Assembly (NCBI RefSeq): GCF_000513955.1
Contig: NZ_AZUZ01000022.1
Location: 1 to 64,000 of the forward strand
Direction of reading: 5' to 3'
DNA: 64,000 nt
Source of the DNA: Pseudoxanthomonas suwonensis J47
Lineage (GTDB): Bacteria > Pseudomonadota > Gammaproteobacteria > Xanthomonadales > Xanthomonadaceae
Below, piece after piece: positions 29,001 through 38,635 of this stretch. The notes under the pieces are model-generated. The model had not been told where the DNA came from and made no database searches. It was given only the letters and a program-made list of their open reading frames with translations. Each line of letters begins with the position of its first letter. Position 1 is the stretch's first letter. The translations under genes and the position numbers were made by a program.

Positions 29001-29332
29001 ACCGCTTCCGCACCAGTTGGACCAACAGCGTCGACGTGCGCATCAGCCAGGAGCTGCCGGGCCTGTTCCGCGGCCACAAGACCGAGCTGTCGCTGGACAT
29101 CATGAATGTCGGCAACCTGCTCAACAAGAAGTGGGGCCACATCGAGGACTACGGCTTCAACTCGACCGCTCGCGTGGCCAACTACGCGGGTATCGATCCG
29201 GCCACCGGCAAGTACGTGTACAACTTCACCGGTTCGGCGCAGGAGCCGCAGATCCAGGAAAACAACAACGACAAGGGCAACACCGCGGTGTCGCGCTGGT
29301 CGGTGATGCTGGGCCTGAAGTACCGCTTCTGA
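26057..29332 (+). CDS. Oar-like TonB-dependent receptor with N-terminal carboxypeptidase-regulatory-like domain
   Basis: The 1091-residue outer-membrane protein has a signal peptide (cut after AFAQ, residue 28), a CarboxypepD_reg/Ig-like domain (about 30-110), a plug domain (about 130-250, with FGGTGAVINAVTRSGTNDFSG) and a long beta-barrel ending in the aromatic terminus LKYRF. This is the Oar layout (Myxococcus Oar, Xanthomonas 'TonB-dependent receptor/Oar'), linked to protein or protease-related export or uptake rather than classic siderophores; the substrate here is unknown. The ATG at 26057 is used; MSKLTLGL eight codons later is an alternative. A strong terminator follows. Confidence 0.93.
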   Translation: MTDNRRLRMSKLTLGLVAALAAAPAFAQSTSSGVGGTVLSSSGEPVVGAEVVITHVESGTVSRATTDASGRYNARGLRVGGPYTITIAKPGEGTKTEEGVYLGLNQVNTVNVQLTGDITTLQGVTAVGYAVGSDVFSATKMGTGTNVNRQTIEALPSANRNMQDFIRLDPRITQVSKADGAISAGGQNSRFNAIRIDGIGAGDPFGLESNNFPTERQPVSMDAIQEINIDLANYDTTIFGGTGAVINAVTRSGTNDFSGTVYYTYRDKDMVREDLEGRIFNGFNKEETVGATFGGPIVKDKLFFFANYEKYTRTAPGVSLSDTAYGAGNVTDADIAAVIAAANAHGFDAGSLASPGDSKTEIEEYALKLDWNINEDHRAAIRYNKMEQSVMRFPGMGSTTVSLSSYWYAQPKTYETVMAELFSDWSDNFSTELKASYKDYSAIRSPSSNLPQIQIRGFGANNSSIYLGTEQNTHVNIVESKELSLFGAANWYVGDHTVKFGADHQDNDLMNYYGRNLNGVYTFNNLAAFVAGTPSQYIVRAPRPDGGTYADVPAAFTLKNTGLFLQDTWAVNYNLTLMFGVRVDLPDYSAQKLHNPFIEQVYGYDNTVVPDDKLVQPRFGFNYTFDSERPTQLRGGVGLFGGAAPNVWLSGAYSNTGLNYVEYTLNNPGAIFTPEVNPPYIPGSANNPACNPIPTLASCARHNVDIIEPGLKLPSVWKANLAFDTELPWYGIVASAEALFTKVNDGIYVERLDLYNAAGEGPTAYGQDGRPLYWNAAGLNPANAGRYGIDPGTNGAATKAKRPNGIGDVLLIRNTSKGDSTQLTFGLDKPLQETWGWSLFYTYTRATEVSPMTSSQNTSNWGNTPIFSVNENVAYDSRYAIKDRISGQLHWQKAFFGDYKTRVSAFYEGRSGRPFSYIFYNDANGDATSANGAGYFNDLFYVPAGPGDVLWTGGAAMEQQFFDWLAKHPDLARYKGQVAPANRFRTSWTNSVDVRISQELPGLFRGHKTELSLDIMNVGNLLNKKWGHIEDYGFNSTARVANYAGIDPATGKYVYNFTGSAQEPQIQENNNDKGNTAVSRWSVMLGLKYRF

Positions 29333-29355
29333 TCCCATCCTGGACAGCAACAGAC

Positions 29356-29389
29356 GCAGACGGCCGGGGAAACCCGGCCGTCTGCTTTT
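29356..29389 (+). terminator. Intrinsic terminator after the TonB receptor
   Basis: A perfect 13-bp stem (GCAGACGGCCGGG with its complement) is closed by a GAAA loop and followed by TTTT, 23 bases past the receptor stop. Confidence 0.88.
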
Positions 29390-29516
29390 CCGGCGCCTGC
29401 GGACGAGGGCAACGGACAGCCGGGCGGACCCGGCACTCCGTGACGGCCGGCGCTTGCGCGCGGCCGGCGCCGGTGGGGTAAAGTCGCCGACCGACCCTTT
29501 GCAAGCCCGTGAACCC

Positions 29517-30896
29517 ATGACCCAGAACAGCACGCTGCCCGTGCAGGACGCACGCATCTACCCGCGCGGGGGTCTGGACATCCTTTCCCGCCGGGAAGTG
29601 GCGCGCCTGCGCGACGCCTCGTCCGGCGGCATGCACGAACTGCTGCGCCGCTGCGCGCTGGCGGTGCTGACCAGCGGCAGCGCCAACGACGACCCGCGCG
29701 CCGCGCGCGACCTCTACCCGCATTTCGACATCCAGGTCACCCAGCAGGACCGCGGCGTCCGCATCGACCTGCAGAACGCGCCGGCGATGGCCTTCGTCGA
29801 CGGCGAGATCATCCGCGGCGTGGCCGAGCTGCTGTTCGCCACCGTGCGCGACCTGGCCTGGACCGCGATCGAGCTGGGCGGCGAAGGCTCCGGCGTCGAC
29901 CTGCGCACCTCCGAGGGCATCACCGACGCGGTGTTCGGGCTGCTGCGCAACGCGCGCATCCTCGAGCCCACCGAGCCGAACCTGGTGGTGTGCTGGGGCG
30001 GCCACTCGATCTCGCGCGACGAATACATCTACACCAAGCAGGTCGGCTACGAGCTGGGCCTGCGCGGCATGGACATCTGCACCGGCTGTGGCCCGGGCGC
30101 GATGAAGGGGCCGATGAAGGGCGCGACCATCGCCCACGCCAAGCAGCGCCGCCACCACACCCGCTACATCGGCATCACCGAGCCCGGGATCATCGCCGCC
30201 GAATCGCCGAACCCGATCGTCAACAACCTGGTGATCATGCCGGACATCGAGAAGCGGCTGGAGGCGTTCGTGCGCCTGGGCCACGGCATCGTGGTGTTCC
30301 CCGGCGGCGTCGGCACCGCCGAGGAGATCCTGTACCTGCTGGGCATCCTGCTGCGCGAGGAGAACGCCGACCTGCCGTTCCCGCTGATCCTCACCGGCCC
30401 GACCATCGCCGCGCCGTACTTCGAACAGATCGACCGCTTCCTGCGCCTCACCCTGGGCGAGGCGGCGACCTCGCGCTACGAGATCGTGATCGGCGATCCG
30501 GCCGCGGTGGCGAAGAAGATGGTGGCCGGGATCCGCAAGGTGCGCGAGGCGCGCATCTCGCACAAGGATTCCTTCTACTTCAACTGGGGCATCAGCATCC
30601 CGCTGGAGTTCCAGCAGCCGTTTGCGCCGACCCACGAGGCGATGGCCGCGCTCGACCTGCACCACGGCCGCCCCGCGTCCGCGCTGGCCGCCGACCTGCG
30701 CCGCGCGTTCTCCGGCATCGTCGCCGGCAACGTCAAGGAAGAGGGCATGCGCCAGATCGAGGAGCACGGCCCGTTCCAGATCCATGGCGCGCCGGACATG
30801 ATGCAGGCGCTGGACGGCCTGTTGCGCGCCTTCGTCGAGCAGCGCCGGATGAAGATCGCCGGCGAATACCGGCCCTGCTACCGCGTGGTGGCCTGA
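29517..30896 (+). CDS. ppnN: Pyrimidine/purine nucleotide 5'-monophosphate nucleosidase PpnN
   Basis: The 459-residue protein matches E. coli PpnN/YgdH (454 residues), which cleaves nucleoside monophosphates to base and ribose 5-phosphate and is activated by (p)ppGpp. The LOG-type catalytic region contains CTGCGPGAMKGPMKGA and FPGGVGTAEEILYL. N- and C-terminal helical domains flank it as in the family. The ATG at 29517 (MTQNSTLPV) is chosen. It is monocistronic and convergent with the kinase gene. Confidence 0.96.
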   Translation: MTQNSTLPVQDARIYPRGGLDILSRREVARLRDASSGGMHELLRRCALAVLTSGSANDDPRAARDLYPHFDIQVTQQDRGVRIDLQNAPAMAFVDGEIIRGVAELLFATVRDLAWTAIELGGEGSGVDLRTSEGITDAVFGLLRNARILEPTEPNLVVCWGGHSISRDEYIYTKQVGYELGLRGMDICTGCGPGAMKGPMKGATIAHAKQRRHHTRYIGITEPGIIAAESPNPIVNNLVIMPDIEKRLEAFVRLGHGIVVFPGGVGTAEEILYLLGILLREENADLPFPLILTGPTIAAPYFEQIDRFLRLTLGEAATSRYEIVIGDPAAVAKKMVAGIRKVREARISHKDSFYFNWGISIPLEFQQPFAPTHEAMAALDLHHGRPASALAADLRRAFSGIVAGNVKEEGMRQIEEHGPFQIHGAPDMMQALDGLLRAFVEQRRMKIAGEYRPCYRVVA

Positions 30897-30916
30897 GCGC
30901 CGGAGCTACCCGGCGC
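30897..30916. terminator. Hairpin between convergent ppnN and kinase genes
   Basis: A 7-bp stem (GCGCCGG with CCGGCGC) and 6-base loop begin directly after the ppnN stop and end 2 bases before the kinase stop. There is no T-run; bidirectional termination is inferred from position. Confidence 0.4.
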
Positions 30917-30918
30917 GG

Positions 30919-31932
30919 CTACAGCGGCAAGCGTATGGCCGCCAGGTAGTGGCCGTCCTCGATCCTGGTTTCCAGATGGCCGCGGCCGTGGGTCATGGCC
31001 TGCAACCGGGCCCGTACCCCGCTCTGGCCGACCTGGTGGCCGGGCTTGCTGGGACCGGTGCCGTGTAGCGGGTTGCGCACGCTGACCTCCAGCCAGTCCC
31101 TATCTGCGCGTACGACGATGCCGATCTCGCCGCCCCGGGGGCTGCGCTCGATGCCGTGGCGGATCGCGTTCTCTACCAGCGGTTGCAGCGACAGGACCGG
31201 CAGCGTCACCTGTGGCAGCTCGTCCGGCAATTGCCAGGCCACCTGCAGGCGTTCGCCGAAGCGCAACCCCTCTATCTCCAGGTAGCGTCTGGCCAAGGCC
31301 AGCTCCTCGGTCAGTGGCACCTCCTGTGGTCCGCCCAGCACCGCGCGGAACAGGTCGGCCAGGTTAAGCAGCAGCTGCTCAGCCTCGGCCGGGCGCTGGT
31401 GGACCAGGGCGGCGCCGGTATTGAGGGTGTTGAACAGGAAATGCGGACGCACGCGCGCCCGCACCACCTCGATTTCGGCCTGCTTCGTGCGCAGGAGCAG
31501 CTGCCGCACACGCCAGTGATGCAGGAAGGCGGCCAGGCCCATCAGGCCAACCACCAAGGCGATGCCGGTCAGCCGCAGGAACATGGCCAGCCAACCGTCG
31601 CGGGCCAGTGGCCAGGGCTCCCGCAGTACCAGCCAGCCGGCAGCGCACACAAGCGCGGTGACCGCGATCAGGGTCACCAGAGCCATCTGCGCGATCCGGG
31701 TCGGACGCAGCCGCGCCAGCGGGCGCCGGAACAGGTAAAGCACGCCCAGGGTGGACAGCGACACCCACTGCACCACCAGCGAGGTGGTGCCGAAATAGAT
31801 CAGGCGGTTGCCATCCACGCCGGGGGCCATGGCGAGGATGGCTGCCAGTCCCTCCCCGGCCAGGATGGTCCACAGGATGACGGGAGCCTGCCACAGGGTG
31901 TCGAGTGCTGAAATCGTCGGGGTGCGGGCCAT
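30919..31932 (-). CDS. AlgZ/FimS/LytS-type sensor histidine kinase
   Basis: The 337-residue protein has four to five N-terminal membrane helices (about 15-155) and a His_kinase (PF06580) domain. The phospho-acceptor region is RARVRPHFLFNTLN and the ATPase N-box is PLVENAIRHGIE. These kinases pair with LytTR response regulators, as in AlgZ-AlgR of Pseudomonas, where the pair controls minor pilin genes. No regulator gene is next to it, yet it is divergent from the minor pilin operon with 183 bases between. A role in pilus control is inferred from this placement. Confidence 0.9.
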   Translation of the reverse strand: MARTPTISALDTLWQAPVILWTILAGEGLAAILAMAPGVDGNRLIYFGTTSLVVQWVSLSTLGVLYLFRRPLARLRPTRIAQMALVTLIAVTALVCAAGWLVLREPWPLARDGWLAMFLRLTGIALVVGLMGLAAFLHHWRVRQLLLRTKQAEIEVVRARVRPHFLFNTLNTGAALVHQRPAEAEQLLLNLADLFRAVLGGPQEVPLTEELALARRYLEIEGLRFGERLQVAWQLPDELPQVTLPVLSLQPLVENAIRHGIERSPRGGEIGIVVRADRDWLEVSVRNPLHGTGPSKPGHQVGQSGVRARLQAMTHGRGHLETRIEDGHYLAAIRLPL

Positions 31933-32115
31933 GTCCAGCCGGCTAGCGGAATGCCGGCATCATGCCGGCTCTGGGTAGCGAAGGGTAGCGTGCGGGAGGG
32001 TGGGCTGCGGCCTGCTGGCGACCGCTCACGGCGCCGGGGCGTCCTTCCATCGGCCCCGGCTTGGCGTGGCCGGGCCGGGCCAATAGCCTGTGCCGTGCCC
32101 GGAAAGGGGAGCGGA

Positions 32116-32694
32116 ATGGACAAGCGGCATAGGGGAAATCGCCGGGGCGGCCGCCGTATGGGTAGCGCTGGCTTCAGCTTGGTCGAACTGATGGTCACCG
32201 TCGCCGTGCTGGCGGTGCTCTTGGGCTTGGCCGTGCCAAGCTTCCAAGGAGTCATCCAGCAGAACCGCCTGACCGCCGCGACCAACGAACTGGTGGCCGC
32301 TGTGCAGCTGGCCCGGGCTGAGGCCATTCGCCGCAATCGTGAAGTGGAGTTGTGTCCCACGGAGAATGGCAGCACCTGTGGCGGTAGCAGCTGGAGCCGC
32401 GTGGCGGTACGCGTGCCGTCGAGCAGCGAGGTCGTGCGCGAGTTCGGCGTCACCGGCAGCGGCATCACTGCGGTCGGCAGCAACAAGGTGGGCAACCGGA
32501 TCGCCTTCCGGCCCAATGGTCTGGTCAGGGTTGGTTCCGGTGCCAGCATCGCCACCAGCGGCACGCTGTCGATCTGCTCCATGAAGGTGGCCCAGGGCCA
32601 GAACACCCGGGACATCCAGGTGGCCGTCAGCCGGGTCAGCGTGGTCAAGCGTGACGGCGGGGCTGCCTGCGCCCAGGTCAAGATCAATGATTGA
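32116..32694 (+). CDS. fimT: Minor pilin FimT/FimU (GspH family)
   Basis: The 192-residue pre-pilin has a basic leader and the PilD cleavage site GSAG|FSLVEL with Glu at position +5, then the N-terminal hydrophobic helix and a GspH-type C-terminal domain (CPTENGSTCGG; IAFRPNGLVRVG). It is the first gene of the minor pilin operon that primes type IV pilus assembly together with PilVWX and PilY1. The ATG at 32116 follows an AAAGGGGA ribosome site; longer frames add an Arg-rich tail. Confidence 0.93.
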   Translation: MDKRHRGNRRGGRRMGSAGFSLVELMVTVAVLAVLLGLAVPSFQGVIQQNRLTAATNELVAAVQLARAEAIRRNREVELCPTENGSTCGGSSWSRVAVRVPSSSEVVREFGVTGSGITAVGSNKVGNRIAFRPNGLVRVGSGASIATSGTLSICSMKVAQGQNTRDIQVAVSRVSVVKRDGGAACAQVKIND

Positions 32695-32706
32695 GGTGTG
32701 TCCTCC

Positions 32707-33156
32707 ATGAAGCGACAGCGCTGCACTCCGGCAACCTGCCAGCGTGGCTCCAGCCTGATTGAAGTGCTGGTGGCCGTGCTGGTGCTGGCCATCGGGTTGC
32801 TGGGCATCGCTGCCATGCAAGCGCTCACGCTCAAGAATACCCAGAGCGCCTCCGAACGCACGGCGGCGATCATCCAGAACTATGCCATCCTGGACATGAT
32901 GCGCGCCAACCGCGATGCCGCGCTGGCCGGGCAGTACAACGAGGGTTACCGCTGCGCAGCACCTTCGGATACCAGTTCCCGGGTCGGCGCCGACCGGGCG
33001 CTGTGGATCCAGCAGCTCAAGCAGAGCGTAGGCGAAAGTGCCTGCGCCCGTGTCGAATGCAACGCCAATCGATGCGTGGTCGGGGTCCGCTGGGACGACG
33101 AGCGCGCCACCGGGGGTGCGGCACAACAAGTGATCGAGACCCAGACCAGGCTCTGA
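32707..33156 (+). CDS. pilV: Minor pilin PilV
   Basis: The 149-residue pre-pilin has the leader and cleavage site QRG|SSLIEVLVA with Glu at +5, and the PilV segment LAIGLLGIAAMQALTLKN. The four later Cys residues probably form disulfides. It starts 12 bases after fimT; a GTG three codons earlier is possible. Confidence 0.93.
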   Translation: MKRQRCTPATCQRGSSLIEVLVAVLVLAIGLLGIAAMQALTLKNTQSASERTAAIIQNYAILDMMRANRDAALAGQYNEGYRCAAPSDTSSRVGADRALWIQQLKQSVGESACARVECNANRCVVGVRWDDERATGGAAQQVIETQTRL

Positions 33157-33175
33157 CATGTATCGGAAGCAACCC

Positions 33176-34261
33176 ATGAAACCGAGGACGGCGCAGTCCG
33201 GTCTCTCTCTGGTCGAGCTGATGATCGCCATGCTGATCGGCCTGCTCGTCGTGGTGGCCGCCGGCGGCGTATTTCTCGCGAACAAGCGGGTATATGCCTC
33301 CACCGAAACGCTCAACCGCATCCAGGAAGGAACTCGCGCCGCTTTCGAGCTGATGTCCCGCGACATCCGCGAGGCTGGGGGTAACCCCTGTTCGGCCTCC
33401 GCCGTGGTGGTGAACCAGCTGTCGATTGGCAGCAATACCTGGTGGACTGGCTGGATGGAGGGCATCCACGGGTATGACGGCACCGATGCAATGGCGTCGG
33501 GTGCGTCGGGCATGGGCCAGTTCGGCAGCAATGCCGGCCAGCGCGTGAGTGGCACCGATGCGGTCGAGGTCCATGGTGCCTTCGGCTCCGGCATCCGGGT
33601 AACAGGCCATGCCCAGCCAAGTGCCCAAATCGACGTCAGCAGCACCACTAGCCTGCAAACCAACGACATCCTGATGGTCTGCAACATGGACTATGCATTT
33701 GTGTTCCAGACCACCGGCCTGGCTGCTGGCAACAAGATCCAGCACAACGGCGGCAGCAGCCTGAATTGTGCCCAGGAGTTCCAGTACCAAAGCCCCTGTA
33801 CCGGCACTGGGGCCAGCGGTGCCTTCGGCTACTGTTTCGTGCCAGGAGCCACGCCGTCCGCCCAGTGCATCGGCTATGGCCGTGGTCCGGCCTTCGTGGC
33901 CAAGGCCCAGACCGTGCGGTGGTTCGTCGGCAACAACTCCCGTGGTGGCCGTTCCCTGTATCGGGCCAGCCTGGGGAATCGCTCCAACGGAAACACGCCG
34001 GATACCCTGCACGAGGCCTACGAGGTGATCGAGGGCGTGGAGGACATGCAGATCACCTATCTGGAGACAGGGGCCAGCGACTATGTCGCGGCCGGTTCGG
34101 TGACGGACTGGAGCCAGGTGCTGGCGGTGCGTATCGAAATGCTGGTGACCGGCACCGAGGGTGCCCTCAGTGCCAGGGAGACCCAAGGTGTCGACGGCCA
34201 GGCGCTGCGCCGACGGGTAACCCACGTGGTCCAGCTGCGCAATCGCGAGGCCACGCTGTGA
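33176..34261 (+). CDS. pilW: Minor pilin PilW
   Basis: The 361-residue pre-pilin has the cleavage site QSG|LSLVELMIAM, a long N-terminal helix and a large C-terminal domain with EGTRAAFELMSRDIREAG, the usual PilW block. The second ATG (33176) is preferred because GGAAG lies at ribosome-site distance; the ATG at 33158 is the alternative. It overlaps pilX by one base (TGATG). PilW with PilX, PilV and FimU forms the pilus tip complex. Confidence 0.92.
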   Translation: MKPRTAQSGLSLVELMIAMLIGLLVVVAAGGVFLANKRVYASTETLNRIQEGTRAAFELMSRDIREAGGNPCSASAVVVNQLSIGSNTWWTGWMEGIHGYDGTDAMASGASGMGQFGSNAGQRVSGTDAVEVHGAFGSGIRVTGHAQPSAQIDVSSTTSLQTNDILMVCNMDYAFVFQTTGLAAGNKIQHNGGSSLNCAQEFQYQSPCTGTGASGAFGYCFVPGATPSAQCIGYGRGPAFVAKAQTVRWFVGNNSRGGRSLYRASLGNRSNGNTPDTLHEAYEVIEGVEDMQITYLETGASDYVAAGSVTDWSQVLAVRIEMLVTGTEGALSARETQGVDGQALRRRVTHVVQLRNREATL

Positions 34262-34809
34262 TGACCAGGCCGAGTTCTTCCGTCCGTCAGTCCGGTGCCA
34301 CGCTGATCGTGGTGCTCCTGCTGTTGCTGGTGATCACCTTGCTTGGTCTGGCAGCCATGCGTGGCACCCTGATGCAGGAGCGCATGAGCGCCAACGCGAA
34401 CGCGCGCGCCAAAGCCTTCCAGTACGCCGAAGCGGTGCTGCGCGAAGCCGAAAGCATGGCCGCGACCCGTCCGGCATTACCGGCCTCCGGCTGCTCGAAC
34501 GGCATCTGCGCTATGACTCCGGTGAACCAGTCGCCGCCGTGGCAGGCAGACGGGTTCTGGCGTTCTGGCGGCGGCTACCGGGTTTCCGAGCAGGAGCAGC
34601 AGTCCAACCCGTATAGACTGGTAGCCCGCTATGTGATCGAGGACATGGGCGAGGGTAATGCCCCCTCCTCGAGCTGCACCAGCGACATCGACATGTCCGC
34701 GCCGGCTTGCTCCGGCAGTTCCAACGCCCGCAATTACCGTATCACCGCTTACGCGCGCCTGGGCGATGGCGCCGAAGTGGTGCTCCAGTCCAGCTACCAG
34801 GTGCCTTAA
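34261..34809 (+). CDS. pilX: Minor pilin-like PilX
   Basis: The 182-residue protein has the short leader and site RQSG|ATLIVVLLLLLVITLLG. As usual for PilX the +5 residue is not Glu. The conserved LAAMRGTLMQERMSANAN region follows. C-terminal Cys residues likely pair. It starts on the pilW stop and is 18 bases before pilY1. Confidence 0.93.
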   Translation: MTRPSSSVRQSGATLIVVLLLLLVITLLGLAAMRGTLMQERMSANANARAKAFQYAEAVLREAESMAATRPALPASGCSNGICAMTPVNQSPPWQADGFWRSGGGYRVSEQEQQSNPYRLVARYVIEDMGEGNAPSSSCTSDIDMSAPACSGSSNARNYRITAYARLGDGAEVVLQSSYQVP

Positions 34810-34827
34810 AGGCAGGTGGGTACCGAC

Positions 34828-37800
34828 ATGAACCGGAAATACGACCGTTCCTTCCGCCAGCAGGTCATGGCGGCGCTGCTGGCCTTCGGCGCATGCCTGC
34901 TCGCGTTGCCGGCCAGCTTGGCGCAGAACCAGACACCCCCGGCGAAGAGCTTCCCTGATTTTCCGCTGCAGACCGGCGCGGGCAACGTCGAGCCGAACAT
35001 CATGTTCATCCTCGACGACTCGGGTTCGATGGCCTTCGAGGACATGCCCAATCCGGATGTCACGACCATCTGTCGGCGCTCGGGCAGCAGCTGCGCGAGC
35101 AGCGGCCGCCACAACATCACAGGCCAGACCTACGTCGGCAATACGATCTACTTCAATCCGGCCATCGACTACGACCCGTGGATCATGTCCAGTGGCTCGC
35201 CGATGACCGGCGGCACCAGCATGACGGCGGTGTACGGCTCCTTCAACTTCGCCGGCAGCGGCCATGGCGGCGAAAGCGACATGATCGACCTGACCGATCC
35301 CGGCAGCTGCGAGGACTATGACCGCAACGGCTCAGACGAGACGGTCTGTGGCGGCCCGCAGATCTTCCATGTGCCGAAGGATCCGACCCGGACCGATACG
35401 TCCTACCTGCAGAACAGCACCAACTACTACCGCTACGAGATCCACTACTTCAACGGCAACCCCTATGTCGTCCGCAGCGAGCTGGTGGACGGCGGTGGTC
35501 AGGGTGCCGTCCTGGGTACGGTTTCCGATACCTATACCCGCACCAATATCGACGACAACAGCGGCACCAATGCCCTGAATCACTACTTCGATCTCCCGGC
35601 CGGCGCCTCGCTTACCGCGACGACGAGCGGCGGCTCGGGTTCCGTTCGCCTGCGCCTGTACAACCCGTCCGGCAGCACGGTGTGCGATCGGGACACCAAC
35701 GGCACCGGCAAGACCTGCTCCGCCACCAATATGGCCGCCGGCGTGTGGCGCGTGCGCCTGTCGGGCAGCAACTTCGACAACGTCAACCTGACGGTGGACT
35801 ATTCCTATACGGTGAGGGCTGGCTGCGGCAGCGGCAGCGGCTGGAACTGGGGCAACTGCACCCTGGTGACCCAGGTTGCCGGCCAGAGCGTCGACGAGCT
35901 GGTGGAGAACTACGCCACCTGGTTCTCCTACCACCGTACCCGCATGAAGGTGGCCAAGTCGGGCGCCAGCGCCGCCTTCGCCCGCCTGGGCAACAACGTC
36001 CGCGTGGGCTTCCGGACGATCTGGAAGCGCAATACCTTCGACATCCCCGTCAACGACGGCAACGAGGGCATCTTCGAAGGCACCTCGCGCGAAACCTGGT
36101 TCTCGCGCCTGTTCGGCGCCCGCGGTCGCGACGGCACGCCCCTGCGCGCGGCCCTCTACGACGCCGGCGAGTACTTCAGCGACTCCAGCTCCAGCGGCCC
36201 CTACGGCCCGGCCGCCGGCGCGGCCCAGCTCGCCTGCCGGCAGAACTTCGCCGTCCTGACCACGGACGGTTACTGGAACGGCAGCATCGGCTCGCGTTCC
36301 ATCGGCGACCAGGACGGCACCAGCGGTGCATCCATCTACAACCCGAAGGATGAGACCACGGCGGTCCGGTATACGCGTGTCCACCCGTACCGCGATACCA
36401 ACAGCGGCACAAACTACTCGAACACGCTGGCCGACGTGGCCATGAAGTACTGGAAGACCGATCTGCGTAGCGACCTGGACAACATCGTCCCGACCGGCAC
36501 GCAGAATCCGGCGTTCTGGCAGCACATGGTCACCTTCGGCATCTCGATCGGCCTGAAGGGCACCCTGGACCAGGGTTCCGTTGCGCAGGTGCTGCAGGAC
36601 GGCCGCCCGCGAAGGAACGGTACTGACGTGAACTGGCCCGACCCGACCGACGACGAGAACGCCGAGCGCATCGATGACCTCCTGCATGCCGCGGTCAACG
36701 GCCATGGCGAGTTCATCGCCGCCACCAGCGCCGACCAGTTCCGCGACTCGCTGACCTCGGTCCTGGGCCAGATCCAGGCGCGCCTGGCGTCGGGCTCCAA
36801 TGTGGCCACCAACAGCACCACGTTCCAGTCTGATACCCGTGCCTTCCAGGCCACGTATCGTACCGGCACCTGGACCGGCGAACTAACCGCCTACAGCGTG
36901 ACCGCCGCCGGTGGCATTTCCAGCACGCCGGACTGGCGGGTAAGCGAGCATATTGCCAGTACCTATGCCAACGGCACTTCCTCCGACGACTTCCACCGCC
37001 GGACCGTGCTGACCTGGAATGCGTCCAGCGATAGCGGGGCGAGCTTCCCTACTTCGGCCCAGGAAACCTTGCTGGCCCGTTCTTCCGGCGCGGCGTCGGT
37101 GACCGGGGCCAACAATGCGGCCTATATCAAGGGTGACCAGTCCGGGGAACTGTCCAGGGGTGGCACTCTGCGTAACCGCACTACGCCGCTGGGCGATATC
37201 ATCAACTCCTCGCCGTTCTACATTCGCGACACTAATACGATCTATGTCGGCGCCAATGACGGCATGCTTCATGGCATCGATGCGCTCACCGGCGACGTGC
37301 TGTTCTCATACGTGCCGGCAGGCATCGACTTCGCGAAGCTGGCTACGCTTAGTGACCCGGCATATGGCCATGCGTTCTTCGTAGACGGTCCGGTGACCGT
37401 GTCCAGTTATCGGGTAAAGTCGGGCACGAACTACCTGGTGGGTACCCTTGGGCGCGGTGGCAGAGGGGCATTCGCCCTGGACGTAAGCGACGTCCGCAGC
37501 AGCTCTGCGAACCAGCGGTTCACGAACAATCACGTGCTGTGGGACCACACGGCCAGTCCCGATGACGACATGGGTTACGTGATTGGCCTGCCGCTGATCG
37601 TCCGCGGTAACAACGACAAGGTGCTGGCGATCGTGCCCAACGGCATCGACAGCCCGAATGGCAGTTCCGCGCTTTACGTCTATGACGTGGCCGACGGTAC
37701 GCTGCTGCGCAAGATTGTGGCCGACCCCTCGGGCGGTGGCCTGTCGTCGCCGCGCGCCGCCGACCTCGATGGCGACGCCAAGGTGGACTACGTCTATGCC

Positions 37801-38631
37801 GGCGACATGAACGGCAATGTCTGGAAGTTCGACTTCACCTCCAGCAATCCGTCCAGCTGGGGCATCGATCCGGACGTGAATGGTCCGCTGTTTGTGGCCA
37901 CCGACGACCAGGGCAACCGCCAGCCGATCACCGGTGGACTGGCCCTGGCCAGGGAGCCGGGTACCGGGCGGATCTGGCTGACCTTCGGTACTGGCAAGCT
38001 GATCACCATCAGCGACCTGTCGTCCACTGCCATGCAGAGCTGGTATGGCATCATCGATGGTGACGCACCGATCGGCGGCCGGGCCACCGATCTGGCAGAG
38101 CGCACCATAGCGGCCACTGGTACCAACGCGCAGGGCCAGAAAGTGCGTGCCTTCGAGGCCTACTCGGCACTGCCGAACGGCAAGAAGGGCTGGTATCTGG
38201 ATTTCGACCGGCCCAGCGAGGGTGAGCGGGTGGTCAGCGGCGCCCGCATCAATGGCCGCGCGGCGTTCGTGTCCAGTATCATCCCGGATGTTGGTGATGG
38301 CTGTGAGGCGGGTGGCAGCGGTTACCTGAACGTGATCGACCTGTTTACCGGTACCAGTCCGCAGGCTACCGGTGGCAACGGTTCGACTTCGTTCTTCGAC
38401 CTCGACCGCTCCGGCTCGGGCGACAATGACGTGATCACCGGCGGCGACGGCAACAGCCTTCCGATCGGTTCGGTCGACCTGGGGGTGGGCATGCCTACCG
38501 AGTCCAGCCAGATCGACGATCTAGTCCTGGTCTGCGGTTCGGACGGTAGCTGTGAAGAAGCGCCGGCGCCCGGCGCGACAGGCGGTGGCAAGCCGCGGCG
38601 CACCTCGTGGCGAGAGATCTACGGAGACTGA
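34828..38631 (+). CDS. pilY1: PilY1 pilus-tip adhesin with an inserted PPC-like domain
   Basis: The 1267-residue secreted protein has a signal peptide (cut after SLAQ, about residue 33), a split von Willebrand A domain, and a C-terminal beta-propeller with the Ca-binding loop [15 protein letters not shown] at about residues 979-993. The MIDAS motif DDSGSM is at 63-68, but the matching Thr (GRDGTPLR, T437) and Asp (TTDGYW, D480) come more than 370 residues later. Between them, at about residues 245-330, lies a block resembling a bacterial pre-peptidase C-terminal (PPC) domain: [27 protein letters not shown] and [11 protein letters not shown]. PilY1 works in pilus extension, adhesion and surface sensing. 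The ATG at 34828 is preferred to an upstream GTG. Confidence 0.93.
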   Translation: MNRKYDRSFRQQVMAALLAFGACLLALPASLAQNQTPPAKSFPDFPLQTGAGNVEPNIMFILDDSGSMAFEDMPNPDVTTICRRSGSSCASSGRHNITGQTYVGNTIYFNPAIDYDPWIMSSGSPMTGGTSMTAVYGSFNFAGSGHGGESDMIDLTDPGSCEDYDRNGSDETVCGGPQIFHVPKDPTRTDTSYLQNSTNYYRYEIHYFNGNPYVVRSELVDGGGQGAVLGTVSDTYTRTNIDDNSGTNALNHYFDLPAGASLTATTSGGSGSVRLRLYNPSGSTVCDRDTNGTGKTCSATNMAAGVWRVRLSGSNFDNVNLTVDYSYTVRAGCGSGSGWNWGNCTLVTQVAGQSVDELVENYATWFSYHRTRMKVAKSGASAAFARLGNNVRVGFRTIWKRNTFDIPVNDGNEGIFEGTSRETWFSRLFGARGRDGTPLRAALYDAGEYFSDSSSSGPYGPAAGAAQLACRQNFAVLTTDGYWNGSIGSRSIGDQDGTSGASIYNPKDETTAVRYTRVHPYRDTNSGTNYSNTLADVAMKYWKTDLRSDLDNIVPTGTQNPAFWQHMVTFGISIGLKGTLDQGSVAQVLQDGRPRRNGTDVNWPDPTDDENAERIDDLLHAAVNGHGEFIAATSADQFRDSLTSVLGQIQARLASGSNVATNSTTFQSDTRAFQATYRTGTWTGELTAYSVTAAGGISSTPDWRVSEHIASTYANGTSSDDFHRRTVLTWNASSDSGASFPTSAQETLLARSSGAASVTGANNAAYIKGDQSGELSRGGTLRNRTTPLGDIINSSPFYIRDTNTIYVGANDGMLHGIDALTGDVLFSYVPAGIDFAKLATLSDPAYGHAFFVDGPVTVSSYRVKSGTNYLVGTLGRGGRGAFALDVSDVRSSSANQRFTNNHVLWDHTASPDDDMGYVIGLPLIVRGNNDKVLAIVPNGIDSPNGSSALYVYDVADGTLLRKIVADPSGGGLSSPRAADLDGDAKVDYVYAGDMNGNVWKFDFTSSNPSSWGIDPDVNGPLFVATDDQGNRQPITGGLALAREPGTGRIWLTFGTGKLITISDLSSTAMQSWYGIIDGDAPIGGRATDLAERTIAATGTNAQGQKVRAFEAYSALPNGKKGWYLDFDRPSEGERVVSGARINGRAAFVSSIIPDVGDGCEAGGSGYLNVIDLFTGTSPQATGGNGSTSFFDLDRSGSGDNDVITGGDGNSLPIGSVDLGVGMPTESSQIDDLVLVCGSDGSCEEAPAPGATGGGKPRRTSWREIYGD

Positions 38632-38635
38632 GCCA

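Noticed and set aside
25949-29557. A 1202-codon minus-strand frame antisense to the TonB receptor
   Set aside because: Low-complexity Val/Gly/Arg/His composition, typical of the complement of a GC-rich gene; the plus-strand protein is clearly conserved.
34816-34827. GTG start for PilY1
   Set aside because: The ATG four codons later gives a better signal peptide n-region; the GTG would add Gly-Thr-Asp before it without a better ribosome site.
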